Source: a bacterium
GTDB taxonomy: Bacteria; Actinomycetota; Acidimicrobiia; Acidimicrobiales; CATQHL01
Direction: 5' to 3'
DNA: 64,000 bases
NCBI GenBank assembly: GCA_028824415.1
Contig: JAPPDX010000093.1
Location: 19,156-83,155 of the forward strand
The notes beneath the pieces are model-generated. The model was given only the letters and a program-made list of their open reading frames with translations, had not been told where the DNA came from and did not search any database. The first letter of the stretch is position 1. Every line of letters starts with the position of its first letter. Shown here piece after piece: positions 1-7,905 of this stretch. The position numbers and the translations under genes are program-made.

Positions 1-212
1 CGCCGGAGCCACCGCAACCGCCTCCGGAGCCGCCCGCGGAGCCCCCGGTGGGTCCCGACGGCATCGTCCTCTACACCGTGCAGGCGGGTGACACCCTGTT
101 CAGCATCGCCCAGCGCTTCGGCGTCACCCTCGACGCCGTCATCGAGGCGAACAACATCAGCAATCCCGACGTGATCTTCGAGGGTGACACGCTGACGATC
201 CCGCCCGGCTGA
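1..212 (+). CDS. LysM-domain protein, C-terminal fragment (5' truncated by window)
   Basis: Open frame from window start to TGA at 210-212: ...YTVQAGDTLFSIAQRFGVTLDAVIEANNISNPDVIFEGDTLTIPPG, a LysM motif. Confidence 0.8.
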   Translation, partial: PEPPQPPPEPPAEPPVGPDGIVLYTVQAGDTLFSIAQRFGVTLDAVIEANNISNPDVIFEGDTLTIPPG

Positions 213-296
213 CACCGGGGACCGGGGTGTCGCGTTGAGGGCGCTGCCTGTCCCCCACGGGGAACCGGACCAGGTCTATTTGCCCGATGACTCCTT

Positions 297-743
297 TTGA
301 CTAATTTTGTGCTCGTGCCACGGAACACCACTCTCGGCCGTCCCGCCCTTGCCGCACTCCTCGTCGGCTCGCTCCTGACCCTCACCGCCTGTTTCGACAC
401 GGGCGACGATACCGAGGGCCCCACGACCGACACCGGCGGCGCCGGCAGCAACACCGTTGTCACGCTGGCGCCCCCGCCACCGCCGGTGACGCCCGCGACC
501 GCTGTCGTCCAGCAGCCGCCCCAACTGCCACCCGAGCCGCCGCCGGCGACCCCCGCCACCACCCAGCCGCAGCGGGAAATCGGCGCCCAACTCGTCTACG
601 AGATTCAACCCGGCGACACCCTCTTCAGCATCGCCAGGCAATTCGGCGTCTCCCTCGACGAACTCGTGGAGATCAACAACATCGAGAACCCGGACCTCAT
701 CAACGCCGGGCAACAACTGGTCATCCCACCGCCGTCCGAGTGA
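297..743 (+). CDS. LysM-domain lipoprotein (start uncertain; GTG at 309 possible)
   Basis: Signal peptide with lipobox-like LTAC; C-terminal LysM PGDTLFSIARQFGVSLDELVEINNIENPDLINAGQQLVIP. Confidence 0.8.
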   Translation: MTNFVLVPRNTTLGRPALAALLVGSLLTLTACFDTGDDTEGPTTDTGGAGSNTVVTLAPPPPPVTPATAVVQQPPQLPPEPPPATPATTQPQREIGAQLVYEIQPGDTLFSIARQFGVSLDELVEINNIENPDLINAGQQLVIPPPSE

Positions 744-822
744 CCCGTCCCCGGCCCCCGGCACAGCCCGCCGGCCGGACATCCACCACCCCGACAGGGG
801 GTCTGCATACAATCCCGCGCCG

Positions 823-1014
823 GTGGGCAAAGCGGACGGCGTCGAGGCCGGGACGGACACCGTGGACGGGAAGACCGTCCCGACGGTCATGGCCTGCGGC
901 CTCTGCGACGTCACCTGGCGCGGCCGGCCGGGAGACAGCTGCTGGGCGTGCGGCCACTCGGCGCACACCGTGAAAGCGCCCCCGCTCCAAGTCAAGATCC
1001 CGGCGCCGGCATAG
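823..1014 (+). CDS. small zinc-ribbon-like protein
   Basis: 63 aa from GTG; two CxxC pairs (CGLC...CWAC). Confidence 0.5.
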   Translation: MGKADGVEAGTDTVDGKTVPTVMACGLCDVTWRGRPGDSCWACGHSAHTVKAPPLQVKIPAPA

Positions 1015-1075
1015 CCGGATCGGGTACCGCTCACCCCCCGGGCCTGTGGCCTGTTCGGAAACCTGATCCATCGAC

Positions 1076-1588
1076 GTGAGCAGCGTCTACGTCCGTTACC
1101 TCCTTCCGGCGCTCGTCGTCGCCGGTTGCGCGGCCCTGGCTCTCCTCGGCCGGCGCCGGAGTGCGCACAACCGGGCGGTCGCCGAGCACTCCCATCGCAT
1201 CGTGGATGCCACGCTCCCGCCCGCGCCCACCGACCCCGCGGCCGAGCATGCCTGGTCACTCCTGCATGGAAGCGCTCTCGATGACTGGATGACCGCCCAC
1301 GAGGAAGTCCTCGACCGGGCCAGCGCGGATGACTTCAGCGACGCGCACACCGCCTTGGACCTGTCCGACGAGGCGACCTCGGAACGTCTCGACACCGTCG
1401 TGGCCGCCCATCCCAACCCGCAGCGGCGCGCGGAGCTGAGCGCCCTGCGAGCCGCCGCCCGGTCCACGCTGGTCGCCCTCACACAGGGCGACTTCGAGCG
1501 GGCGCGGCACCACCACCTCGTCTACTGCGACTACAGGGACCTCTGGCGGGGGTCCACCGCGACCGAGGAGCCCGCCGACCGCTCCTGA
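1076..1588 (+). CDS. hypothetical membrane-anchored protein
   Basis: 170 aa, N-terminal hydrophobic helix then helical soluble domain. Confidence 0.6.
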   Translation: MSSVYVRYLLPALVVAGCAALALLGRRRSAHNRAVAEHSHRIVDATLPPAPTDPAAEHAWSLLHGSALDDWMTAHEEVLDRASADDFSDAHTALDLSDEATSERLDTVVAAHPNPQRRAELSALRAAARSTLVALTQGDFERARHHHLVYCDYRDLWRGSTATEEPADRS

Positions 1589-1604
1589 GGCGCGCCCCGG
1601 TGCC

Positions 1605-2942
1605 TCAGCCCTGCGACGCGGAAAGTGCGGACGCCACTCTCTCCGCTATTGCGGCCATGCCATCGCCGGTGGGATGCACGCAGTCGAGTGGGCTTATCCA
1701 CGATCCCGGCGGATCCTCTGTGGAGCAGTAGGCCCGCACCTGCACACCGAGGAAGGTCTCGATGGGCTTCCGGAGCCAGCCGGGTCCGAGGGCGTCGCCG
1801 GCCTCATGACCCTCGAACAGCGGAGCCACGTCGGCCAGCCGCACGCGCGAGGCGTGGCGGGTCGCCGCTCGGGCAAGGGTGTCGTTCAGGGCGTCGTGCA
1901 CGATGTCGGTGAGTTCGACGAAACACTGGCCGCGGCAACCCCGAAGCCCTCGAGGATTCGCCGCCGTGGGGTTGTAGTAGTTCGTGAGCACGATTCGCGC
2001 GTCGGTTCGATCCACGAGTTCGTCGAGCAGGTACCCCAGTCTCCCCGCCACCGCCTCGAGGCGCTGATCTAGTTCGGCCCGATCCAGCTCACCCCCGGCG
2101 AGTATCGAGAGATCCGCGACACCCACGTCGTTCGCCCCGACCGTGAGGGTGACGTAGCCGGGATTGAGGTGGATCGCCCAGTCCAGTTGGCTCCAGCCGG
2201 GCTCGCCGAGACCCTCGGGTGCGCCCGGCGGTGGCCATGTCGGCGACTCCCAGACGCCGCTCGTGAAAGCGCCGGCACAGGCGGCCAGGACGACCCTCGC
2301 CTCGCCTCGGGGCACGTCGCCCGCGGCGACGAGGCGATCCATGACACGGGCCGGGTAGGCGCTGCCGGGCGCCCGCCAGCAGGGGTCTCCCAGCAGGGCG
2401 TCGGTCAGGTCGAGGCCGAATCCCGCCGCCACCGAGTCGCCCAAGCCCACGAGGGTGTGCTGGCGATGCGGGTGCCGGGACACGAATGTGACAGTGGCGG
2501 TCGTCGTTGTGCCCTTGTCGTCGGTCGCCGTCACCTCAGCCCTCCAGGTCCCCGCCACAGGAGGTGTCCAGGAGAAACCGGGGTTGGCGCCGCCGGCGGC
2601 CGCGAAGCCCGGCGGCTGGCGGAGCCAGGCGATTCCCGTCACGCTGCCGTCGGGATCGGACACCGAGAGGCGCGCATCGAGCCGCTGACCGACCGGCCAC
2701 ACGAAGCTGTCCACGGCGATCACCGGTGCCTGATTCGAGGGCCGGGTGGTTGTCGTGGTCACCGCTGCGGGATCGTCGGAGAACCCCTCCGAACCGGTGC
2801 CGTCGCTTCCTGGACAGCCGGTCGCCGCCAGCGAGACCGCGCCGAGTGACACGACCACGAGAGGCAGCAGACGGCCGCGCCCTCGGAGGATCCGGCGGCC
2901 GTTTGTATTCCTGCCGGCCTGCGCTAGCCTGATTGTCGACAA
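1605..2942 (-). CDS. SGNH/GDSL hydrolase lipoprotein with N-terminal Ig-like domain (start approximate)
   Basis: Lipobox-like LAATGC; GLGDSVAAG block, TVGANDVG block, DCVHP (Asp-x-x-His) block. Confidence 0.75.
   Translation of the reverse strand: MSTIRLAQAGRNTNGRRILRGRGRLLPLVVVSLGAVSLAATGCPGSDGTGSEGFSDDPAAVTTTTTRPSNQAPVIAVDSFVWPVGQRLDARLSVSDPDGSVTGIAWLRQPPGFAAAGGANPGFSWTPPVAGTWRAEVTATDDKGTTTTATVTFVSRHPHRQHTLVGLGDSVAAGFGLDLTDALLGDPCWRAPGSAYPARVMDRLVAAGDVPRGEARVVLAACAGAFTSGVWESPTWPPPGAPEGLGEPGWSQLDWAIHLNPGYVTLTVGANDVGVADLSILAGGELDRAELDQRLEAVAGRLGYLLDELVDRTDARIVLTNYYNPTAANPRGLRGCRGQCFVELTDIVHDALNDTLARAATRHASRVRLADVAPLFEGHEAGDALGPGWLRKPIETFLGVQVRAYCSTEDPPGSWISPLDCVHPTGDGMAAIAERVASALSASQG
2903..2930 (+). 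promoter_or_regulatory. candidate promoter of peroxiredoxin gene (TTGTAT, 16 nt, TAGCCT)
   Basis: -35-like 2903-2908 and -10-like 2925-2930 upstream of ATG 2998. Confidence 0.4.
2933..2942. promoter_or_regulatory. perfect palindrome TTGTCGACAA, operator candidate
   Basis: 10-bp perfect palindrome just downstream of the candidate -10 box. Confidence 0.4.
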
Positions 2943-2997
2943 AATCGGTCTGGAATTACCGGTCACGCGACCACCGACCAAGGGAGGACACAGCAGC

Positions 2998-3633
2998 ATG
3001 ACTGTGCAACTGGGGGACGTCGCCCCCGACTTTACGGCAGACACCACCGAGGGCACCATCAGCTTCCACGACTGGAAGGAAGGCAGCTGGGCGGTGCTGT
3101 TCTCGCACCCCAAGGACTTCACGCCCGTCTGCACCACCGAGTTGGGCTACACGGCCAAGCTCCAAAGCGAGTTCGCGGCGCGCAACGTGAAGGTCATCGG
3201 ACTCTCGTGTGACTCGGTGGAGGATCACCGGGTGTGGTCGCAGGACATCCTCGACACCCAGGGCGTCTCACCCAACTTCCCGATGATCGGCGACCCCGAC
3301 GCATCGGTCGCCAACCTCTACGGCATGATCCACCCCAACGCCAGCGACACCATGACGGTCCGCTCGGTGTTCGTGATCGGCCCTGACAACCTCGTCAAGC
3401 TGATGATCACCTATCCGGCCAGCACCGGTCGCAACTTCGACGAGGTGCTGCGCGTCATCGACTCGCTGCAACTCACGGCCCACCACAAGGTGGCGACGCC
3501 GGTGAACTGGCAGCACGGCGAGGACGTGATCATCGTGCCGGCGCTCAGCAACGAGGAGGCCGCCGAGCGGTTCCCCGGCGGCTGGGACGAGCAGAAGCCC
3601 TACCTGCGGGTGGTTGCCCAGCCCAGCGGCTGA
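2998..3633 (+). CDS. peroxiredoxin, 1-Cys/Prx6-like
   Basis: HPKDFTPVCTTELG active-site motif; long C-terminal domain. Confidence 0.93.
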   Translation: MTVQLGDVAPDFTADTTEGTISFHDWKEGSWAVLFSHPKDFTPVCTTELGYTAKLQSEFAARNVKVIGLSCDSVEDHRVWSQDILDTQGVSPNFPMIGDPDASVANLYGMIHPNASDTMTVRSVFVIGPDNLVKLMITYPASTGRNFDEVLRVIDSLQLTAHHKVATPVNWQHGEDVIIVPALSNEEAAERFPGGWDEQKPYLRVVAQPSG

Positions 3634-3655
3634 GACCGCCACGTCTCGCTCCAAC

Positions 3656-3690
3656 CGCGGCGCCCCCGGGTCGATCCCGGGGGCGCCGCG
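3656..3690 (+). terminator. stem-loop terminator downstream of peroxiredoxin
   Basis: Perfect 15-bp stem CGCGGCGCCCCCGGG/CCCGGGGGCGCCGCG, loop TCGAT; no U-tract. Confidence 0.7.
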
Positions 3691-3864
3691 CGTCCGGGCC
3701 CAGGGAGTGGCCCGTGAGTTCCGCACTGACCGCAGAACTAAGCAGAACATACCGATATATCATTCTTCACGGCCCGGGTAATTTCTTCGTAAGAGCAGCG
3801 TGGGGTCCGCGACCCCGCCGGTAGGCTCGCCCACGTTCGAGCGTCCAGACGTGGAGGGCCAACG

Positions 3865-4623
3865 GTGGCAGGAAACGGGCAAGACCCGGTGGTGGACACC
3901 GCAGCGGCGGCGCGTGCCGTCGGGGCGGTGAAGATCTACGGCAGCGGCGAGACCGAGGTCCGGGCCCTCGACGGCGTGGACGTGGCCTTCGACACCGGGA
4001 GGCTGACCACCATCATGGGCCCGTCCGGGTCGGGCAAGTCGACGCTCATGCACTGCATGGCCGGCCTCGACGCCGTCACCGACGGGCGGATCTTCATCGG
4101 TGACACCGAGCTCGGCACCCTCAGCGAGAGGGAACTGACGCTCCTGCGGCGCCGGCAGGTCGGCTTCATCTTCCAGGCGTACAACCTGCTGCCGACCCTG
4201 ACCGCGCTAGAGAACATGACGCTGCCTATCGCCCTGGCCGGGGAGGATCCCGACAACGCCTGGCTCACCGAGGTGGTGGATGCGGTCGGCCTGGCCGACC
4301 GTCTCACGCACCGGCCCAACGAACTGTCTGGTGGGCAGCAGCAGCGGGTGGCCGTGGCGCGGGCGCTGGTGAGCCGCCCCCGCATCATCTTCGCCGATGA
4401 GCCGACGGGGAACCTGGACTCCCGCACCGGGGCCGAGGTCCTCGAGTTCCTGCAGCGAGCCTCCGAGCAGTTGGGCCAGACCATCGTGATGGTGACCCAC
4501 GACGCCGGGGCCGCCAGCTACAGCGACAGGATCGTGTTCCTCAACGACGGCCGGGTCGTCGACGAGATGAGTGAGCCGACCGTGGACGGCGTGCTCGACA
4601 AGGTGAGGACCCTCGGTGCCTGA
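3865..4623 (+). CDS. ABC transporter ATP-binding protein (MacB/LolD type)
   Basis: Walker A GPSGSGKST, signature LSGGQQQRVAVARAL, Walker B IIFADEPTGNLD. Confidence 0.95.
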   Translation: MAGNGQDPVVDTAAAARAVGAVKIYGSGETEVRALDGVDVAFDTGRLTTIMGPSGSGKSTLMHCMAGLDAVTDGRIFIGDTELGTLSERELTLLRRRQVGFIFQAYNLLPTLTALENMTLPIALAGEDPDNAWLTEVVDAVGLADRLTHRPNELSGGQQQRVAVARALVSRPRIIFADEPTGNLDSRTGAEVLEFLQRASEQLGQTIVMVTHDAGAASYSDRIVFLNDGRVVDEMSEPTVDGVLDKVRTLGA

Positions 4624-4684
4624 GGCTCCGGGCAGGGGTCGCCGGGGCAACGACGCGCCACGCTCGAGAGGCTGAAGCGCCGCC

Positions 4685-7393
4685 ATGTTCCTACTCCGGC
4701 TCACCCTCAAGAACATCGCCAACAGGAAGTTCCTCTTCCTGGGCACGGCGTTGAGCGTCGTGCTGGGTGTCTCCTTCGTCGTGGGTGTCTTCATCGTCAC
4801 CGACAGCCTGCGCGCCACCTTCGACGACATCGCCGACGACATCGCCGGATCGATCGACCTCAGGGTTCGCAGCGAGCTCGAATTCGGCGATCGACTGAAC
4901 GCGCCCGAGGTGGACCCCGCCCTGGCGGACGAGATCGCCGGGGTCGATGGGGTCGCGGCGGTCACGGGCGGTGTCGCCGCCTGGAACGTGGTCATCATCG
5001 ACCCCGACGGCGAGCCGCTGCAATCTGTCGGTCCACCCCAGTTCGGGGTGAGTTGGTCCGACGAGGAGAACCTGACCGAACTGTTCCTGGCCGAGGGCCG
5101 GCCGCCGGCCGGGCCGGACGAGTTCGCCACCAACTCCGGAACCGCCGAGTTCGCGGATCTCACCATCGGCGAGACGTACCGGGTCAGCCTGCCCGACGGC
5201 ACGCGCGCCTTCGAGCTGGTGGGCCTGGTGAACTGGGCCGACCCGGACGAGGACCAGTCCCAGGGTGTGCAGTTCTCGGTCTTCGACCTGGCCACCGCCA
5301 CCGAACTGCTGAACGGCGGAGGGGGCTGGGACGAGATCCTCGTGGACGTCGACCGGGAGGCCGACATCGCCACCGTCGCCGCCTCTCTCCGCCAGGCTCT
5401 GCCGGCGGGACTCGAGGTGCTGACCGTCGAGGAGGTCGCCGAGGAGCAGAGCGCCGAATTCGGCACGTTCATCACGATCTTCCAGAACATCCTGCTGGCG
5501 TTCGCGGTCATCACGCTCGTCGTGTCGGCGTTCCTGGTGAACAACGTGTTCTCGATCGTCATCGGCCAGCGCATCCGGGAGTTGGGCCTGCTGCGGGTGG
5601 TCGGCGCCACAGGAGTCCAGATCCGGCGCTCGGTGCTCGGCGAGGCGGCGGTGGTGGGTCTGATCGCCACGGGACTCGGCCTGGCCGGGGGCATCGGCAT
5701 CTCCGCAGCGCTGAAGGCCATCTTCGGCGCCCTCGGCGGCGAATTGCCCATCGATCCGCTGCTACTGACGGGGCGCACCGTGGGCGTGGCGTTCGCCGTC
5801 GGCGTGGGCATCACCGTGCTGGCCGCGCTCTCGCCGGCGCTGAAGGCCCGGCGGATCACACCCGTGGAGGCCCTGCGGGAGGACGCCCGGCTCTCGAGCG
5901 CGGTCGTCGCCCGGCGTCCCGTGGTGGGCGGCCTGGCCCTGATCGCAGGGCTGGTGCTGCTGGCACTGGGCCTCGCCGCCCCCGACTGGCCGGCGCTCAT
6001 CCCGCTGGCGCTGCTGGCCGCCATCCTTGCCAACTGGGGGGGCAAGCGGATCGTCTGGTGGGCCGGCAGGCTGGCGGTGGCCGCCGTGGGACTGGCGCTG
6101 CTCCTCACCACCGTGTTCGCGGATCTCGACACGACGCACCTGCTGGTGGCCCTCTGCATGGGCGTGCTGACGGTGTTCGTGGGCATCAACATGACCAGCC
6201 CCCTGTTCGCGCGACCGATGGCCCGGGCGCTCGGCGCCCCGCTGGCCCGGATGGACGGCATGCCCGGGCACCTGGCGCGCCAGAACGCGGCCCGCAGCCC
6301 GCGCCGCACGTCCTCCACGGCCGCGGCCCTCATGATCGGGCTGGCACTCGTCGTGACCGTGAGCGTGGTGGCCGACTCGTTGAAGACCAGCCTCACCAAG
6401 GTGCTCGACGAGCAGGCGAACGCCGACTGGTTCGTCTGCATCGGCGACTGCACCGACCAGTTCAGCGGCTTCAGCCCCCGCCTCGGCGAGGACCTCGAAG
6501 CGCTGCCGGAAGTAGGCTCGGTGGCGACGTACCGCTGGCTGAGCGCCGCCTTCCGCACCCCCGACGGCACGGTGCACGGGTTGATGTCGGTGAACACCAC
6601 CGAACTCGATGCGCACGTGGACGTGAACCCGGTCGCCGGCGAGGTGAACGACCCGTCCTTCGGCGAGATTCTCGCCCACGTGGATCAGGCGGAGGAGTAC
6701 GGGCTTACCGTCGGCGACGACCTCGCGGTCGAGATCCTCGGCGGTGAGCAGGTCACCTGGAGCGTGGCCGGCATCTACTCCGACAACGCCATCGTCGGTT
6801 CGTGGGTCGTGTCGCCGGACACCTGGCACCGCTACTTCGACACCAACGTGGACCAGTTCGTGTCGGTCCTGAACGCCGACGGCGTGAGCGAGGAGGCGGC
6901 CCGGGCGGCCATCTCGGCCTCGGCCGGCGAGTACCCGCAGGTGAACGTGCGCTCGCGCGCTGAATTCCGCGACGCCGCCGCCGACAACATCGATCAGGCA
7001 TTGATCGTGGTGAACGTGTTCCTGGGGCTCTCGCTGGTGATCGCCGTGCTCGGCATCGTGGCGACGCTGGCGCTGTCAGTGGTGGAGCGCACCCGGGAAC
7101 TGGGGTTGCTGCGAGCCGTCGGAATGACGCGGGGCCAGATGCGCCGCATGGTCTGCTGGGAGGGTCTCGTCGTGGCCGTCTTCGGCGGGATCCTGGGGGT
7201 CGTTCTCGGAATCGCCTTCGGTGTGCTGGCGGCTGACATCATCCCGGACTCGGTCGTGAGCACGCTGTCCATACCCGGCGGCCAGATCATTGGCTACCTC
7301 GTCATCGCGGCGCTTGCAGGGCTGGCCAGCGGGATCCTTCCCGCAATCTGGGCAGGCCGCCTGAAGGTTCTGGAGGCCATCGGCTACGAGTAG
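4685..7393 (+). CDS. ABC transporter permease, FtsX/MacB-like, two permease repeats
   Basis: 902 aa, two FtsX-like TM blocks (IGQRIRELGLLRVVGAT, VVERTRELGLLRAVGMT). Confidence 0.93.
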   Translation: MFLLRLTLKNIANRKFLFLGTALSVVLGVSFVVGVFIVTDSLRATFDDIADDIAGSIDLRVRSELEFGDRLNAPEVDPALADEIAGVDGVAAVTGGVAAWNVVIIDPDGEPLQSVGPPQFGVSWSDEENLTELFLAEGRPPAGPDEFATNSGTAEFADLTIGETYRVSLPDGTRAFELVGLVNWADPDEDQSQGVQFSVFDLATATELLNGGGGWDEILVDVDREADIATVAASLRQALPAGLEVLTVEEVAEEQSAEFGTFITIFQNILLAFAVITLVVSAFLVNNVFSIVIGQRIRELGLLRVVGATGVQIRRSVLGEAAVVGLIATGLGLAGGIGISAALKAIFGALGGELPIDPLLLTGRTVGVAFAVGVGITVLAALSPALKARRITPVEALREDARLSSAVVARRPVVGGLALIAGLVLLALGLAAPDWPALIPLALLAAILANWGGKRIVWWAGRLAVAAVGLALLLTTVFADLDTTHLLVALCMGVLTVFVGINMTSPLFARPMARALGAPLARMDGMPGHLARQNAARSPRRTSSTAAALMIGLALVVTVSVVADSLKTSLTKVLDEQANADWFVCIGDCTDQFSGFSPRLGEDLEALPEVGSVATYRWLSAAFRTPDGTVHGLMSVNTTELDAHVDVNPVAGEVNDPSFGEILAHVDQAEEYGLTVGDDLAVEILGGEQVTWSVAGIYSDNAIVGSWVVSPDTWHRYFDTNVDQFVSVLNADGVSEEAARAAISASAGEYPQVNVRSRAEFRDAAADNIDQALIVVNVFLGLSLVIAVLGIVATLALSVVERTRELGLLRAVGMTRGQMRRMVCWEGLVVAVFGGILGVVLGIAFGVLAADIIPDSVVSTLSIPGGQIIGYLVIAALAGLASGILPAIWAGRLKVLEAIGYE

Positions 7394-7431
7394 CCGGCCG
7401 GAGCGCGCCGGCAGGCCCCATACTTGTCGTT

Positions 7432-7905
7432 ATGCCGGTTGCACCGAGACTGTCGCTGAACCCCAAGCGCGCCGTGCTCGTGGGTCTCGTGGGCGTCGGC
7501 GCGGGGGTCGCCCTGGTATGGGGGATGAGCCGCCTGGCCAACACCGGCGACGTGACGGTCCGGCTCGGCGACGACACCTTCGAGGCGGGCGAGGCGGCCG
7601 AGATGAGCCGGGTCATCGCCACCGACGGGCCGATCCTGTACGCGGACGCCGCCGGCGGGCGGCGCGACATCTGGTTGCAGCACCTCGGGGCCGACCCGGC
7701 GGGCGGCTGGTACGCCTTCGACGCCCACCGCCCGGGCGCGGGCCGGGAGTGCACCCTCGAATGGCAGCCCGCCGCCGCCGTGTTCGCCGACCCCTGCGAC
7801 GGCACAGTCGTCGAGGCGCACGGCGAGGGCCTGCCGGGCTACGAGGTCCGCATCGAGGACGGCGCGTTGATCGTCGACCTCAACGCCGTCGGCGAGGGCG
7901 GCTAG
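7432..7905 (+). CDS. membrane-anchored protein with degenerate Rieske-like C-terminus
   Basis: N-terminal TM; DPCDGTVVEAHGEGLPGYEVRIEDGALIVDLN resembles the Rieske C-terminal half. Confidence 0.55.
   Translation: MPVAPRLSLNPKRAVLVGLVGVGAGVALVWGMSRLANTGDVTVRLGDDTFEAGEAAEMSRVIATDGPILYADAAGGRRDIWLQHLGADPAGGWYAFDAHRPGAGRECTLEWQPAAAVFADPCDGTVVEAHGEGLPGYEVRIEDGALIVDLNAVGEGG

Noticed and set aside
3700-3864. Possible tRNA or small RNA in the AT-richer stretch before the ABC ATPase gene
   Set aside because: No cloverleaf arms, T-loop motif or CCA end could be assembled by eye.
4207-6600. 797-aa minus-strand ORF
   Set aside because: Antisense to the ABC ATPase/permease genes; Ser/Arg/Thr/Pro-rich translation with no domain.
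5053-6747. 564-aa plus-strand ORF in another frame
   Set aside because: Shifted frame of the FtsX permease; Arg/Gly/Pro-rich without motifs.
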